From Thalassospira xiamenensis M-5 = DSM 17429 (lineage in GTDB: Bacteria; Pseudomonadota; Alphaproteobacteria; Rhodospirillales; Thalassospiraceae), in contig NZ_CP004388.1 in assembly GCF_000300235.2 (NCBI RefSeq), forward strand, positions 911,501-975,500: DNA of 64,000 nucleotides, in the 5' to 3' direction. Of this stretch, positions 54,906-63,696 are shown one piece after another (the first letter of the stretch is position 1; each line of letters starts with the position of its first letter). Both the position numbers and the translations under genes were made by a program. Under the pieces are notes generated by a model. That model saw nothing but the letters and a program-made list of their open reading frames with translations, was not told the DNA's origin and did not search any database.

Positions 54906-56041
54906 GCCGGTTTGTTCCGCAAAATGGGATTGCGGTGACATATCGCGATCAGGATCAGGCAGAGGCTCAGGCGAAGCTGCATGATGATCACGGCACCGGT
55001 TTCATGAGGGGAAGCCGGAAGAAGCACGCCTGAGACAACCATAAGAGCAAGGCAAATCCAGCCGGGGAAGAACTGGCTTTCGGTTTCCTGCGATATCAGG
55101 ATTTGACGCGAGACCATCGCAAGCAGCACGGGCCAGAAGGCCCCTGTGCGCAACAAGGCGACGAGGTCGACATTGACAGTGCCGTAAAAAAGCAGGGCAA
55201 GCGTTTCGGGCAGCATCAGAAGTATTGCAGTCATGGCAAGTGGTGGTGCGATCAGCCAGATATCGCGGAGCAGTCCGGCCTGCTTTTTGGCAAATAATGC
55301 CGCCGAAATGCTGGCGATGATCGCCGCCGTGATCAGGAATATGCGTTGGGCCAGCATTAGACTGGTGTGCGCTGCGTCGGACAGATTTTGGCCGAGCAGC
55401 ACGAAATCAAGATTGGGGAGTGCGCCAGCCAGCAGGGTGAAGCCGATCAGATTGATCATCTGGCTGTGGGTGATTTTGGTTATGGCAGTTGGGTGAGAGG
55501 CATGACCGCGAAGGGCAAGGAAGGCACCAGCGATCAGGCTTGCCAGTGAGATTGCTGGTGCGATGGCAAAGAGGGCCAGATTGCTTTGGGTGACGATGGC
55601 AACGAAAGCGACGGTGATTCCGGCGATTTGTCCTAGAACGGCGATCAGGGCGATTTTGGAAAGTTGACCGCGTGCCGTGATGATCCAGTCCGGGGCGAGA
55701 GTCGCGACCGTGGGCATCAGAAGGATCGGCGATGGGGGGATGTCTGTCATGATGACGACAAACGCGGTTGCCGCAATAGCGAGTGTGAGGCGAAGCGTGC
55801 AAAGGGCGAAGGCGGCGCGGCGCTGGTTTGCCTGATAGAGCCGGATCAGAAGCAGGCCGCATCCGGCCTGCGCGATGGTTACGGCAAGGCCGATGGTGGC
55901 AACGGCCGCGAAATAGGCCCCTAACTGATCGGGGGCGAAATGATGGCCGATCAAAAGCAGAATGATCATACCGCCAAGGCGTGTGATCAGATTGGCTGAG
56001 AGCATCCAGAGCGGATAAATATACGTGCGGAACCTATGCAT
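54902..56041 (-). CDS. Wzx-like polysaccharide flippase
   Basis: A 379-residue membrane protein with about eleven or twelve helices, starting MHRFRTYIYPLWMLSANLIT. It fits the polysaccharide-synthesis/MATE-like flippase superfamily that moves lipid-linked repeat units across the inner membrane. The first helix motif PLWMLSANLITRLGGMIILL is typical. It is slightly short for Wzx (usually 400 or more). It overlaps the upstream glycosyltransferase by eight bases. Confidence 0.8.
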   Translation of the reverse strand: MHRFRTYIYPLWMLSANLITRLGGMIILLLIGHHFAPDQLGAYFAAVATIGLAVTIAQAGCGLLLIRLYQANQRRAAFALCTLRLTLAIAATAFVVIMTDIPPSPILLMPTVATLAPDWIITARGQLSKIALIAVLGQIAGITVAFVAIVTQSNLALFAIAPAISLASLIAGAFLALRGHASHPTAITKITHSQMINLIGFTLLAGALPNLDFVLLGQNLSDAAHTSLMLAQRIFLITAAIIASISAALFAKKQAGLLRDIWLIAPPLAMTAILLMLPETLALLFYGTVNVDLVALLRTGAFWPVLLAMVSRQILISQETESQFFPGWICLALMVVSGVLLPASPHETGAVIIMQLRLSLCLILIAICHRNPILRNKPA

Positions 56042-57230
56042 GTTGGGCAAGAACCCTTTCATAGGCGGCTTCGGATCGGGTGCCGTAATCCATGGTGATA
56101 TTGGTTGCGATCAGGTCGCGGGCGGCGACGCCAAGTGCCTGAACACGTGCCGGTGCGGCATGCAGGGCCTGGATGGCGTCAATCAGAGCGTTGCTATCGC
56201 GGGGCCGGATCAGGAGCCCATTTTTTTGATGGGTAATTGGGCTTCCGGCATCTGGGGTCGTGATCACGGCACAGCCAGCCGCCATGGCTTCAAGCACGGC
56301 AAGACTGCTGCCTTCGGACAGGCTGGGGAAGACGAATATATCGTCGGAGAGCAAGTGCTCGGCAAGCTTCGCCTGTGGCATTGCGCCGTGCCAGACGCAA
56401 CCCTGCGGCAGTTTGGAAAGATAGGCGAACGCACAGGGCTGTGCCGCACCGATCAGATCAAGCGTGATGGAAGGCCCATGACGGGTGCGCAGCGCACGGA
56501 AGGCTTCGATCAAAATTCGGATGCCCTTGGCAATCGAGATATTGCCGACATAGAGAAGGCGGGTGATGCCGGGATTTTGTGTTGGTCGTTCGGCCTTGAC
56601 CAATTGAGAACACAGGCCGGACGCAAAGGGAACCAGATGAATGCGTGCCGGATCAATGCCGCATTCTTCAAGTCCGGCGGCAACCACGTCGGAGGGGGCA
56701 AAAACGCCATCGGCAAATCGGGCTTCTGCGATGCGGCGGCGGGCAAGGAAGTTTGATATCTCGCGATAACGCAAACCGTGATGGTGATACTCGTCGGCGA
56801 GCTGGCGATAGCGGACCGGGGCAAGCTGGCCGGTGACATCCGAAATGATCGTCATGCCATGTGCACGGGCAGCTTGCATGGCGGGAAGGCTGTAATTTCC
56901 CTGACCGTGGAGGATACGGGCATCGGGCATATGGAGAAGCGCCAGCCATGACAGAGGCAGATCGGAATAGAGGTTTCGCGCGGGAAGGTGAAGCTTTTGT
57001 GCGAGCTTTCCCATAATATCGGGCAAGAGGTGTCGGCCGGGAACAGTGGAAAGATGTGGTTCCACCCGCCGGGCCGGCGGGGTGAGAAAACCGCTACCGT
57101 CATGACGCCAGAAACTGTCCCAGCGGACCAGCCGGTTATGGTGTGCTAGATGGGCTGCGAGAATGCGGAGCTGGTCATTGCGGCCAATCATCCAGACCGG
57201 GGCATCACGGACCAAAACGCGGTTATGCAT
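56034..57230 (-). CDS. GT4-type glycosyltransferase
   Basis: A 398-residue GT-B enzyme. The start MHNRVLVRDAPVWMIGRNDQ at 57230 is chosen because the 42 codons upstream overlap the previous gene and are Pro-rich. The C-terminal GT4 domain has LLYVGNISIAKGIRILIEAF and VFPSLSEGSSLAVLEAMAAG (EX7E). It overlaps the previous gene by eight bases (57223-57230), a pattern repeated at its other end. Confidence 0.88.
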   Translation of the reverse strand: MHNRVLVRDAPVWMIGRNDQLRILAAHLAHHNRLVRWDSFWRHDGSGFLTPPARRVEPHLSTVPGRHLLPDIMGKLAQKLHLPARNLYSDLPLSWLALLHMPDARILHGQGNYSLPAMQAARAHGMTIISDVTGQLAPVRYRQLADEYHHHGLRYREISNFLARRRIAEARFADGVFAPSDVVAAGLEECGIDPARIHLVPFASGLCSQLVKAERPTQNPGITRLLYVGNISIAKGIRILIEAFRALRTRHGPSITLDLIGAAQPCAFAYLSKLPQGCVWHGAMPQAKLAEHLLSDDIFVFPSLSEGSSLAVLEAMAAGCAVITTPDAGSPITHQKNGLLIRPRDSNALIDAIQALHAAPARVQALGVAARDLIATNITMDYGTRSEAAYERVLAQHA

Positions 57231-58350
57231 CAGGCACCTCTGCGCTGTTTGCCATCTTGCAAGCCCGCAAGATGGTTTCGGCGTGATGGGTGGGGGTTTT
57301 GTTGGCGATGCGGGAATGCTGCCGGGCTTGGGTTTTCTGCCATGCGGCGCGATCACTTAGCAATCGCGCGCAGGCCGTCATCCATGCGGGCACGATGTTG
57401 CAAGGCAGAATTTCGGCGGTGCCGAGAATATCGGGAACGCAGCCGACCCGGTTGCTTGCGAGGGCGACGGTGCCGCATGCAATGGCCTCGATCACGGTGA
57501 CGCCATAGGCATCATTGCGGCTGGGCAGGAGGCAGAGTTTGGCCTGCTGATAGATGCGGGGCAATTTCGCCGGAGGTATTTCGGGCATATGGTCGGTGGC
57601 CTTGTTCAGACCTAGTCCCGCAAGCCGGTTTGCAAGGTCATTCTGGTCGCAGGCCCCGACGATTTGTATACGCTTTGCGTGGCCTTGGCGGTGTAGTCCG
57701 GCTGCAATTTCAAGGAAGGTTTCGAAGCCCTTGGATAATGTTGGTCTTCCGCACCATAAAAGATCGACAGGACGGTCATCAAAGCCGTGAAGATGATTGG
57801 GAGCCTTGAAGGAAGGCGGGATGGGGGCGATCAGGATATTATTTCTGACCTTGCCGGATTTGACAAACCAGTCTTGGCCATTTTCCCCGGCGGCAATGCA
57901 GGTTTTGGCATGCGCGATCATCGTTTTCCGGATGCAATCGCGAAGACGGTTTTGATAGGTGGCGTCCGATCCGGCCCAACCATCAAACTGTAAAATGGTT
58001 GGGATATTGTGTCGGCGGGCATAAAGATGTGCCTGCCATTGTGCCAGTCCGAAACCGGCAATGATCAGGACATCAGGCCGGGCGGCGTCAAGGGCGCGGA
58101 TTAAGCCGAAATTAATCGGGATCACGCGGTTTTCACCAAGCGGGATTTTGATGCCGGGCAGGATTGATTGGGCGAAATCGCCGGTCAGCATCGGCCACGC
58201 GCGTTGGGGTTCTTGACGCTGGGTGCAGATGACGTGGAAGTCGCCATCTGGATTTCGGGCCGGGTTGCAGGCATGAACAAGGCTGGCCAACATGCCATAG
58301 GCGCGTTGCCGGTAGGGCGGAACGATATTCGTAAGCAGAATGATCTTCAC
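57223..58350 (-). CDS. GT4-type glycosyltransferase
   Basis: A 375-residue GT-B enzyme, first gene of the minus-strand operon. It starts MKIILLTNIVPPYRQRAYGM. The donor domain shows VDLLWCGRPTLSKGFETFLE and LCLLPSRNDAYGVTVIEAIA. It is divergent from the WecG-like operon across 140 bases that must hold both promoters. Confidence 0.9.
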   Translation of the reverse strand: MKIILLTNIVPPYRQRAYGMLASLVHACNPARNPDGDFHVICTQRQEPQRAWPMLTGDFAQSILPGIKIPLGENRVIPINFGLIRALDAARPDVLIIAGFGLAQWQAHLYARRHNIPTILQFDGWAGSDATYQNRLRDCIRKTMIAHAKTCIAAGENGQDWFVKSGKVRNNILIAPIPPSFKAPNHLHGFDDRPVDLLWCGRPTLSKGFETFLEIAAGLHRQGHAKRIQIVGACDQNDLANRLAGLGLNKATDHMPEIPPAKLPRIYQQAKLCLLPSRNDAYGVTVIEAIACGTVALASNRVGCVPDILGTAEILPCNIVPAWMTACARLLSDRAAWQKTQARQHSRIANKTPTHHAETILRACKMANSAEVPDA

Positions 58351-58490
58351 GCGCCATCACTCTTTGGTGTTTGTCTTGATGACAAAACAATCATAAGTTA
58401 CTTTGAATTTCAATGCTTTGTCAGATGGTTGTCGGGGTGCGAACAATTGCAGCCATCATATAAAGGGACATTGGGGAGAGATCGGCGGGG

Positions 58491-59918
58491 ATGACCAGCG
58501 ACCGGGGGGACTTTTTCGGCCTGACGCTTGATTTGCGCAGGCAGGCGTCATTGGCCGATCACATCTGTTCCAATATCCATCAAGAAGGCTGTTTCCGCCA
58601 TTTGTCGTTAAATGCGGTCAAATTCGCACAAGCGTGTCGGGATGGCGGTCTTTGGGGTGTTTTAGCACAGGCCGATTGCCTGTCGGCGGATGGGATGGGG
58701 ATTGTCTGGGCGGCGCGATTGCTGGGCCTTGCGGTGCCCGAACGGGTGACAGGCATTGATTTGATGGAAAGCCTTTTGCCAAGGTTTGAGGCGGCGGGAC
58801 GTTCGGTCTTTTTGCTAGGCGCCCGCGATGATGTTCTGCATCGCGTGCAAGCACGCCTTCGCCGCGATTTTCCCAAACTGATCATTGCCGGGGTCCATCA
58901 CGGTTACGACCCCGATGATGCCAAACTGGCCGAAAAGGTTCGGGCCAGCGGTGCGGACGTGGTGTTTGTTGCCCTTCCCAGTCCGCGCAAGGATGCGTTT
59001 GTGGTGAATTACGGGCCGAAAACCGGATGCCGTTTTATCATGGGGGTTGGGGGGGCTTTTGATGTGCTGGCCGGTGATATCAGGCGGGCACCAGCGATGA
59101 TGCAGCGATGCGGGCTGGAATTTGCATGGCGCATTGCCATGGCGCCGCGCACGATGGGGCCACGATATGGTCGCGGGCTTTGGCGGTTTGCCGGGGCTGT
59201 CATTCCGGCAATCTTGCGGGCATGGGCTGGACGATTTTACCACGCGGCAGGTTGGGTCGTGATTGTCGGATTTGCGATCTGGCTTGTGTTGACACCCGCC
59301 GATGCAAGCGGACAGGTAGTTTTACCCCCACCTGAAATCGAAGCGGCCGAGGCAAATGCAAGCCAGATCATGCAATTCCTGACCGATCAGCTATCCGAAA
59401 ACGACACTGTGGAAATTGACGATACGGTCGATGCCCTGATTGCAAGATTGTTGGGGCGGGATGTGGTGACAAGCGAAGGCAATCTGAGGCCAGAGGATTT
59501 CAGGATGGTCTTGCTGGTTCTGGATCGGGTTCTGGCATTGACGCAGATGCTCATGCCCGGCGGAACAGGCAGTTTTCTGATGGAATTGATCGTTATTAAG
59601 GCGGTGCTTCGGGTGGTGGCAATGTATCCCGAACCCATGATGCGTGACGCGATGGCAGCAGGAACGATGCCTGAAATCTCAAGGCGGTTTTTTGATGCGG
59701 GATATCGCGCGCAAGCCGTTGCGTCAGAGACAACCGACAATACCAGTCCCGGATCAATATCAAAGCCACCCCAGCCCTTTTTGCCAATTCGTTTCAGCAC
59801 GTATTACAGGCAATGGGACCCGGCGGCGACGCAAAGCTGGAACACGAGCCTCACGGAAGAAAGGGCAGATACCGATCAGTCGTACTGGATTGAACAGCCA
59901 TCGGTCAGCCCGCGATGA
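58491..59918 (+). CDS. WecG/TagA-family glycosyltransferase with a C-terminal membrane/envelope extension
   Basis: A 475-residue protein. Residues 1-~240 form a GT26 (WecG/TagA/CpsF) domain: LNAVKFAQACRDG, ADGMGIVWAARLLG, ERVTGIDLMESLLP, VFVALPSPRKDAFV and FIMGVGGAFDVLAGDIRRAP. A membrane helix follows (about 252-272, WVVIVGFAIWLVL), then ~200 residues of helical, envelope-type sequence not found in ordinary WecG. The fusion is one continuous frame with no sign of a frameshift. GT26 enzymes usually act early, making the lipid-linked disaccharide. It overlaps the Wzc-like gene by ATGA. Confidence 0.88.
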   Translation: MTSDRGDFFGLTLDLRRQASLADHICSNIHQEGCFRHLSLNAVKFAQACRDGGLWGVLAQADCLSADGMGIVWAARLLGLAVPERVTGIDLMESLLPRFEAAGRSVFLLGARDDVLHRVQARLRRDFPKLIIAGVHHGYDPDDAKLAEKVRASGADVVFVALPSPRKDAFVVNYGPKTGCRFIMGVGGAFDVLAGDIRRAPAMMQRCGLEFAWRIAMAPRTMGPRYGRGLWRFAGAVIPAILRAWAGRFYHAAGWVVIVGFAIWLVLTPADASGQVVLPPPEIEAAEANASQIMQFLTDQLSENDTVEIDDTVDALIARLLGRDVVTSEGNLRPEDFRMVLLVLDRVLALTQMLMPGGTGSFLMELIVIKAVLRVVAMYPEPMMRDAMAAGTMPEISRRFFDAGYRAQAVASETTDNTSPGSISKPPQPFLPIRFSTYYRQWDPAATQSWNTSLTEERADTDQSYWIEQPSVSPR

Positions 59919-61963
59919 GGCATTCGGATCAACTGCAAACCGACAAGGATACAGACTTGACGTTGATCGATCTGTTCGCGGTGCTGTGGCAGCGCCGCGG
60001 GATTGTGATGCTTGTTTTTGTTGCGGTGTTGATGGTGGCCGCGGCTCTTATTCCCCGACTGATGCCAACCTATCGTTCGGTGGCCGAAATTGCCTTTGTG
60101 ATCGATCGCGAAGATGCCCCGGTAGACGGGGGCGGGGTTGCGCAGCATCTGGAAACCGCAATGGCGGAGCTTCGCGGGAATGAAGTATTGGCAACCGCAC
60201 TTTCGGTCCTGCGCGGCGAGGGCGTTCAGATCGTGCCCGCGATTGACGGAAGTGAGGGAAATGAAGCAGGCGATAACCGCGTACTTGGTGCCCTGCGATC
60301 ACGGATCGAGGTGGTGCGCATTGGCAATGCGTCCGTGATCGAGGTTAGTGTGACCGATCATGATTCGGCACAAAGCCAGAAAATCCTGAATGCCGTTATC
60401 GACAGTTACCTTTGGCAGCGCGAAAGTACACGTAAACAGGTACTTCGTGCGAGGTTGATGGAAACGTCCGAACAGCTTTTGGCCGCGAACGCAAAGCTGG
60501 CGCAGGCCGAAACCGATCTTTCGGTGTGGCAGCAGCAGGCAGGCTTTATCGAACCCGATGAAAGCCGTTTGATGCTGGACCGGATTTATCAATTGAGTGG
60601 CGCACTGGAGGTTGCGCGGCGTGATCTGGAACGGGCACGCCTGATGGCAGATGCGCGCAAGAATGCGCAGTCGATTGATGCCCTTCTGGCCCTGCCACCG
60701 ATTGCCAATAATGAAACGGTTCGACGGCTTTCTGGGCAATATGACGAGGTGCGTCGAAATCATGCGGGATTGGATCAGCGATACGGTCCCAAGCATCCGG
60801 CGATGATTGCTGTTCATCGCGAACTTGAAACCGTGCAGCGGCATCTGCGCGACGCCGTGTTGGTGGCAGCAGAGAAGATCGTGCTTGATCTGCGAGATGC
60901 GCAAAAACAATATGATGTGATCAGAAGCCAGCGTGATGACTGGCAGGAAAAATTGACTGTCCGCCATGAAAAGGCACAGGGGCAGGCCGCCCTTTTGCGC
61001 GCGGTGGAACTGATGCGCAGCGAAGCCGACACGCTTGGCACAACGGAGCAGGAACTTCGTATCGCATTGGCTGCATTTCAAAGTGATGTGACGGTGATGC
61101 AGGCCGCAAGCCTGCCTGAAACGGCGGAGTTTCCGACCAAGCGCGATTTGTGGATGGCGGCAGTTCTGGTCGCGCTTTTTGCCGCCGTTGTTGCGGGGAT
61201 GCTAAGGCACTATTTCGATCAGGCGATCCATGATGACGGGAAGTTGGAAGACCGGTTTGGTATTCCGCTTTATGCCCGGACTCCGCAAGTTGATGACCCC
61301 TTTACCAGTGCGGTTTCGATGGAGGAAGCGGTTGGCCATCTGGCGGTTTTGATCAATATCCTTGCCAAAACGCGCGTACATGCGGGCCGCGCCCATGTCA
61401 GTTGCATCGGGTCGGCTGTGCCGGGCGAAGGCAAAAGCAGACTGGCGCGTGATCTTGCGACAAGCTTTGCGACTGCGGGGATGAAGACGATTCTGCTTGA
61501 TGGCGATCTGCGCCACCCAACGGGATTTGCGCGTGTCGGCAACGTGTCGGATTTGACGGCGGTTCTGGCCGGTGACGGGACGTTGGAGGACGCCATTCAA
61601 AGCGGGGAAGATCGCGAATCTTTTGACTATATCGGTGCGCGGGCATCCGTACCGGGAAGTTTTGCGACCGGCTTGCTTCAGAATGGATTACGGGATGTTC
61701 TGGATCTTCTGCGCGGTCGTTATGACCGGATCGTGATTGATACTCCGCCGGTTTTATCAGTGGCCGATGCGATACTGCTGATGGGGGCGGCGGATGTACG
61801 GTTGCTGGTGCTGCGCCGTGGTTACAGCAAACGCCGTGATGTGCGCGATGCCATCAATCAGTTGAACGCCGCCGGGTTGGTGCCCGATGGCCTTGTCCTG
61901 GCTGCCACACGGGGCAGACCGGCGTATGGTCGGGACAATGCCGACAGGGCGGAGGACGCCTGA
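59915..61963 (+). CDS. Wzc-like polysaccharide co-polymerase with ATPase domain
   Basis: A 682-residue inner-membrane protein that governs polymer length and export. It has a Wzz domain with membrane helices at about residues 28-48 and 408-428 and a periplasmic coiled-coil between. The cytoplasmic BY-kinase-type domain has Walker A PGEGKSRLARD (about 505), Walker A' ILLDGDLRHP and Walker B YDRIVIDTPP (about 605). The C-terminus has a single Tyr (RPAYGRD) instead of the Tyr-rich autophosphorylation cluster. It is co-translated with the preceding gene. Confidence 0.92.
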   Translation: MRHSDQLQTDKDTDLTLIDLFAVLWQRRGIVMLVFVAVLMVAAALIPRLMPTYRSVAEIAFVIDREDAPVDGGGVAQHLETAMAELRGNEVLATALSVLRGEGVQIVPAIDGSEGNEAGDNRVLGALRSRIEVVRIGNASVIEVSVTDHDSAQSQKILNAVIDSYLWQRESTRKQVLRARLMETSEQLLAANAKLAQAETDLSVWQQQAGFIEPDESRLMLDRIYQLSGALEVARRDLERARLMADARKNAQSIDALLALPPIANNETVRRLSGQYDEVRRNHAGLDQRYGPKHPAMIAVHRELETVQRHLRDAVLVAAEKIVLDLRDAQKQYDVIRSQRDDWQEKLTVRHEKAQGQAALLRAVELMRSEADTLGTTEQELRIALAAFQSDVTVMQAASLPETAEFPTKRDLWMAAVLVALFAAVVAGMLRHYFDQAIHDDGKLEDRFGIPLYARTPQVDDPFTSAVSMEEAVGHLAVLINILAKTRVHAGRAHVSCIGSAVPGEGKSRLARDLATSFATAGMKTILLDGDLRHPTGFARVGNVSDLTAVLAGDGTLEDAIQSGEDRESFDYIGARASVPGSFATGLLQNGLRDVLDLLRGRYDRIVIDTPPVLSVADAILLMGAADVRLLVLRRGYSKRRDVRDAINQLNAAGLVPDGLVLAATRGRPAYGRDNADRAEDA

Positions 61964-62391
61964 TGCGTTTTCGCCGGACCCCTATATTTGCCGGGCTGGT
62001 TTTGATCGGGATCGGTTTGGGCCGCCTTGGGGCTGAGATGGCGGCATTGCGGAATGTGCCGGATATCGAGGCTGCTTTGCGTGATGGGGATGGAGTTGCC
62101 GATTACGCAAAGCAGCACGCGGTCAAGGCAGCTTTTAAATCAGGCGAATGGATGGCTTTGGAGATATTGACGAGTGCGGAGCTTATAGATGCGCCTTTTG
62201 ATCCGGTTTTGATGTCGCTTCGGGCTTTGGCACGGGCGCAGCAACAAGACTTTAATCCGCAGGCGATTGGCGAAGAACTGGATCGGGCCGCACGGATTGC
62301 CGGGGATCGTTCCGATATTGTGATGCTACGCGGCTTTGTACTTTCGGCCTTGCTTCAAGCGCGGCCAGAAGGGACAGGAAGGGCAGAATGA
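61963..62391 (+). CDS. small envelope protein of the polysaccharide operon
   Basis: A 142-residue protein whose ATG shares a base with the wzc-like stop (TGATG). An N-terminal hydrophobic anchor (PIFAGLVLIGIGLGRLGAE) is followed by helical, TPR-like sequence (AVKAAFKSGEWMALEILTSA). The last ~46 codons lie opposite the 3' end of the O-antigen-ligase-like gene. Family not recognised; it is probably accessory to export. Confidence 0.65.
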   Translation: MRFRRTPIFAGLVLIGIGLGRLGAEMAALRNVPDIEAALRDGDGVADYAKQHAVKAAFKSGEWMALEILTSAELIDAPFDPVLMSLRALARAQQQDFNPQAIGEELDRAARIAGDRSDIVMLRGFVLSALLQARPEGTGRAE

Positions 62392-63616
62392 GTGCAGGCA
62401 TCGACGCGACCCAGCCGATGCTGGACATGATACCGATCAGAGCCGCAAGGCTGATCAGAAGCGTTCGATCCAGACGGTTTTCGGCTGCTCGGAAAGTGCG
62501 TGTCAGCCGATACAGGATAAAGCCAGCCATCGCCAGCGTTGCGGGAATGCCAAAGATGAGGGCGGCATCAAGCCATAAATTATGGCTGCTGAACCATGCG
62601 GCTTTGCGGTTAAGGCCAAGGGTTGCGAAATGATCCATCACCAGCGCAATCGCGTTCGGGCCAAAGCCACTAAATGGGCGATGGGATATGGCGATGATGG
62701 CAGTGTGCCATGCGTCATCGCGCTGGATCAGATCGGGGCGGGCCAGTTCGGCAAAGCGATTGCCAAGATCGGGAATGAGCATGGCGATGACGATCAGGGC
62801 AGTTGTAACGCAGGCTACGACCATAACGGGATAGGTGATGCGCGGCAGCAGGCGGTCTGCTTTTGGGCGAAGCATGATTGCAAAGGTGATGAGGGCAATT
62901 GCCAGTGCAAGAACCGCACTTCGCGAATGGCTGGCGAACAGGGCGGATGTGAAAATCAGTGCAAGTGCGATCCAGCCAGCCGCGTGATCAATCCGGCTTC
63001 CGATTGTGGCCGTGCCCTTGGCGCAGAAAAGGTAAAGGGCGTAGATCGCCGCAATCGTCATCAGGCCGCCAAAGGCGTTGCGATTGGCAAAGCTTCCAGT
63101 CCAGTCACCAAGATGGACCTGCTTGGCAAACCAATAGGTGCTTTCAAACGAGAAGATATCGGCAAGACAGGCAAGTGCGACTTGCAGAATTGCCGTAATT
63201 ATCACGGCCCATGCGATTATACGGGTGAATTTATCACCTTGCATTTGCGCGCATCCAGCGGCCAGCACATAGATACCGACCAGCCACAAAACACTGCCGA
63301 TCATCGGCAGGAAGGCGGTTGGGTAAAGGGCAAGGTGCGATCCGTTGAACGGGGCAGGCAGCGTTGGCCAGATCGGTGCGGCCTGCACGACCAGCCATAC
63401 AGACAGGAGTGCGCCGGCAATGCCAACCTGTTTGATCGGTCGGGTCAGTTTCAAGTGGCCGAACCATCCCGCCGCCAGCAACCCGATGCCGGTCAGGATG
63501 GTCAGAACCGCTATCGCCCAAGGTCGTGCGCCGCCCAGCATGATCGGGGCCAGAACGATCTGGGATGTCAGGCAAAATGGCACCAGTCGCTGCATCAGCG
63601 TTCCGAAAATATCCAT
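62252..63616 (-). CDS. O-antigen ligase/polymerase-like membrane protein
   Basis: A 454-residue protein with about eleven or twelve helices. A long periplasmic loop and the HRPFSGFGPNAIALVMDHFA segment, with SSHNLWLDAALIFGIPATLA, match the O-antigen ligase (Wzy_C) domain of WaaL/Wzy-type proteins. It probably polymerises or ligates the polysaccharide. Its C-terminal ~46 residues after the last helix overlap, in antisense, the gene at 61963. The start at 63616 (MDIFGTLMQRLVPFCLTSQI) fits the first helix. Confidence 0.85.
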   Translation of the reverse strand: MDIFGTLMQRLVPFCLTSQIVLAPIMLGGARPWAIAVLTILTGIGLLAAGWFGHLKLTRPIKQVGIAGALLSVWLVVQAAPIWPTLPAPFNGSHLALYPTAFLPMIGSVLWLVGIYVLAAGCAQMQGDKFTRIIAWAVIITAILQVALACLADIFSFESTYWFAKQVHLGDWTGSFANRNAFGGLMTIAAIYALYLFCAKGTATIGSRIDHAAGWIALALIFTSALFASHSRSAVLALAIALITFAIMLRPKADRLLPRITYPVMVVACVTTALIVIAMLIPDLGNRFAELARPDLIQRDDAWHTAIIAISHRPFSGFGPNAIALVMDHFATLGLNRKAAWFSSHNLWLDAALIFGIPATLAMAGFILYRLTRTFRAAENRLDRTLLISLAALIGIMSSIGWVASMPALILPFLSLLAALEARPKVQSRVASQYRNDPRQSVRPDPVLRQSPAD

Positions 63617-63696
63617 GATTTCAAGCTGATCACGATAGCGGAGTTTTTCGGATTTGTCCCGCAGCGTGGTGTGGCGGGGTGTCGCAGGGGCAATTC

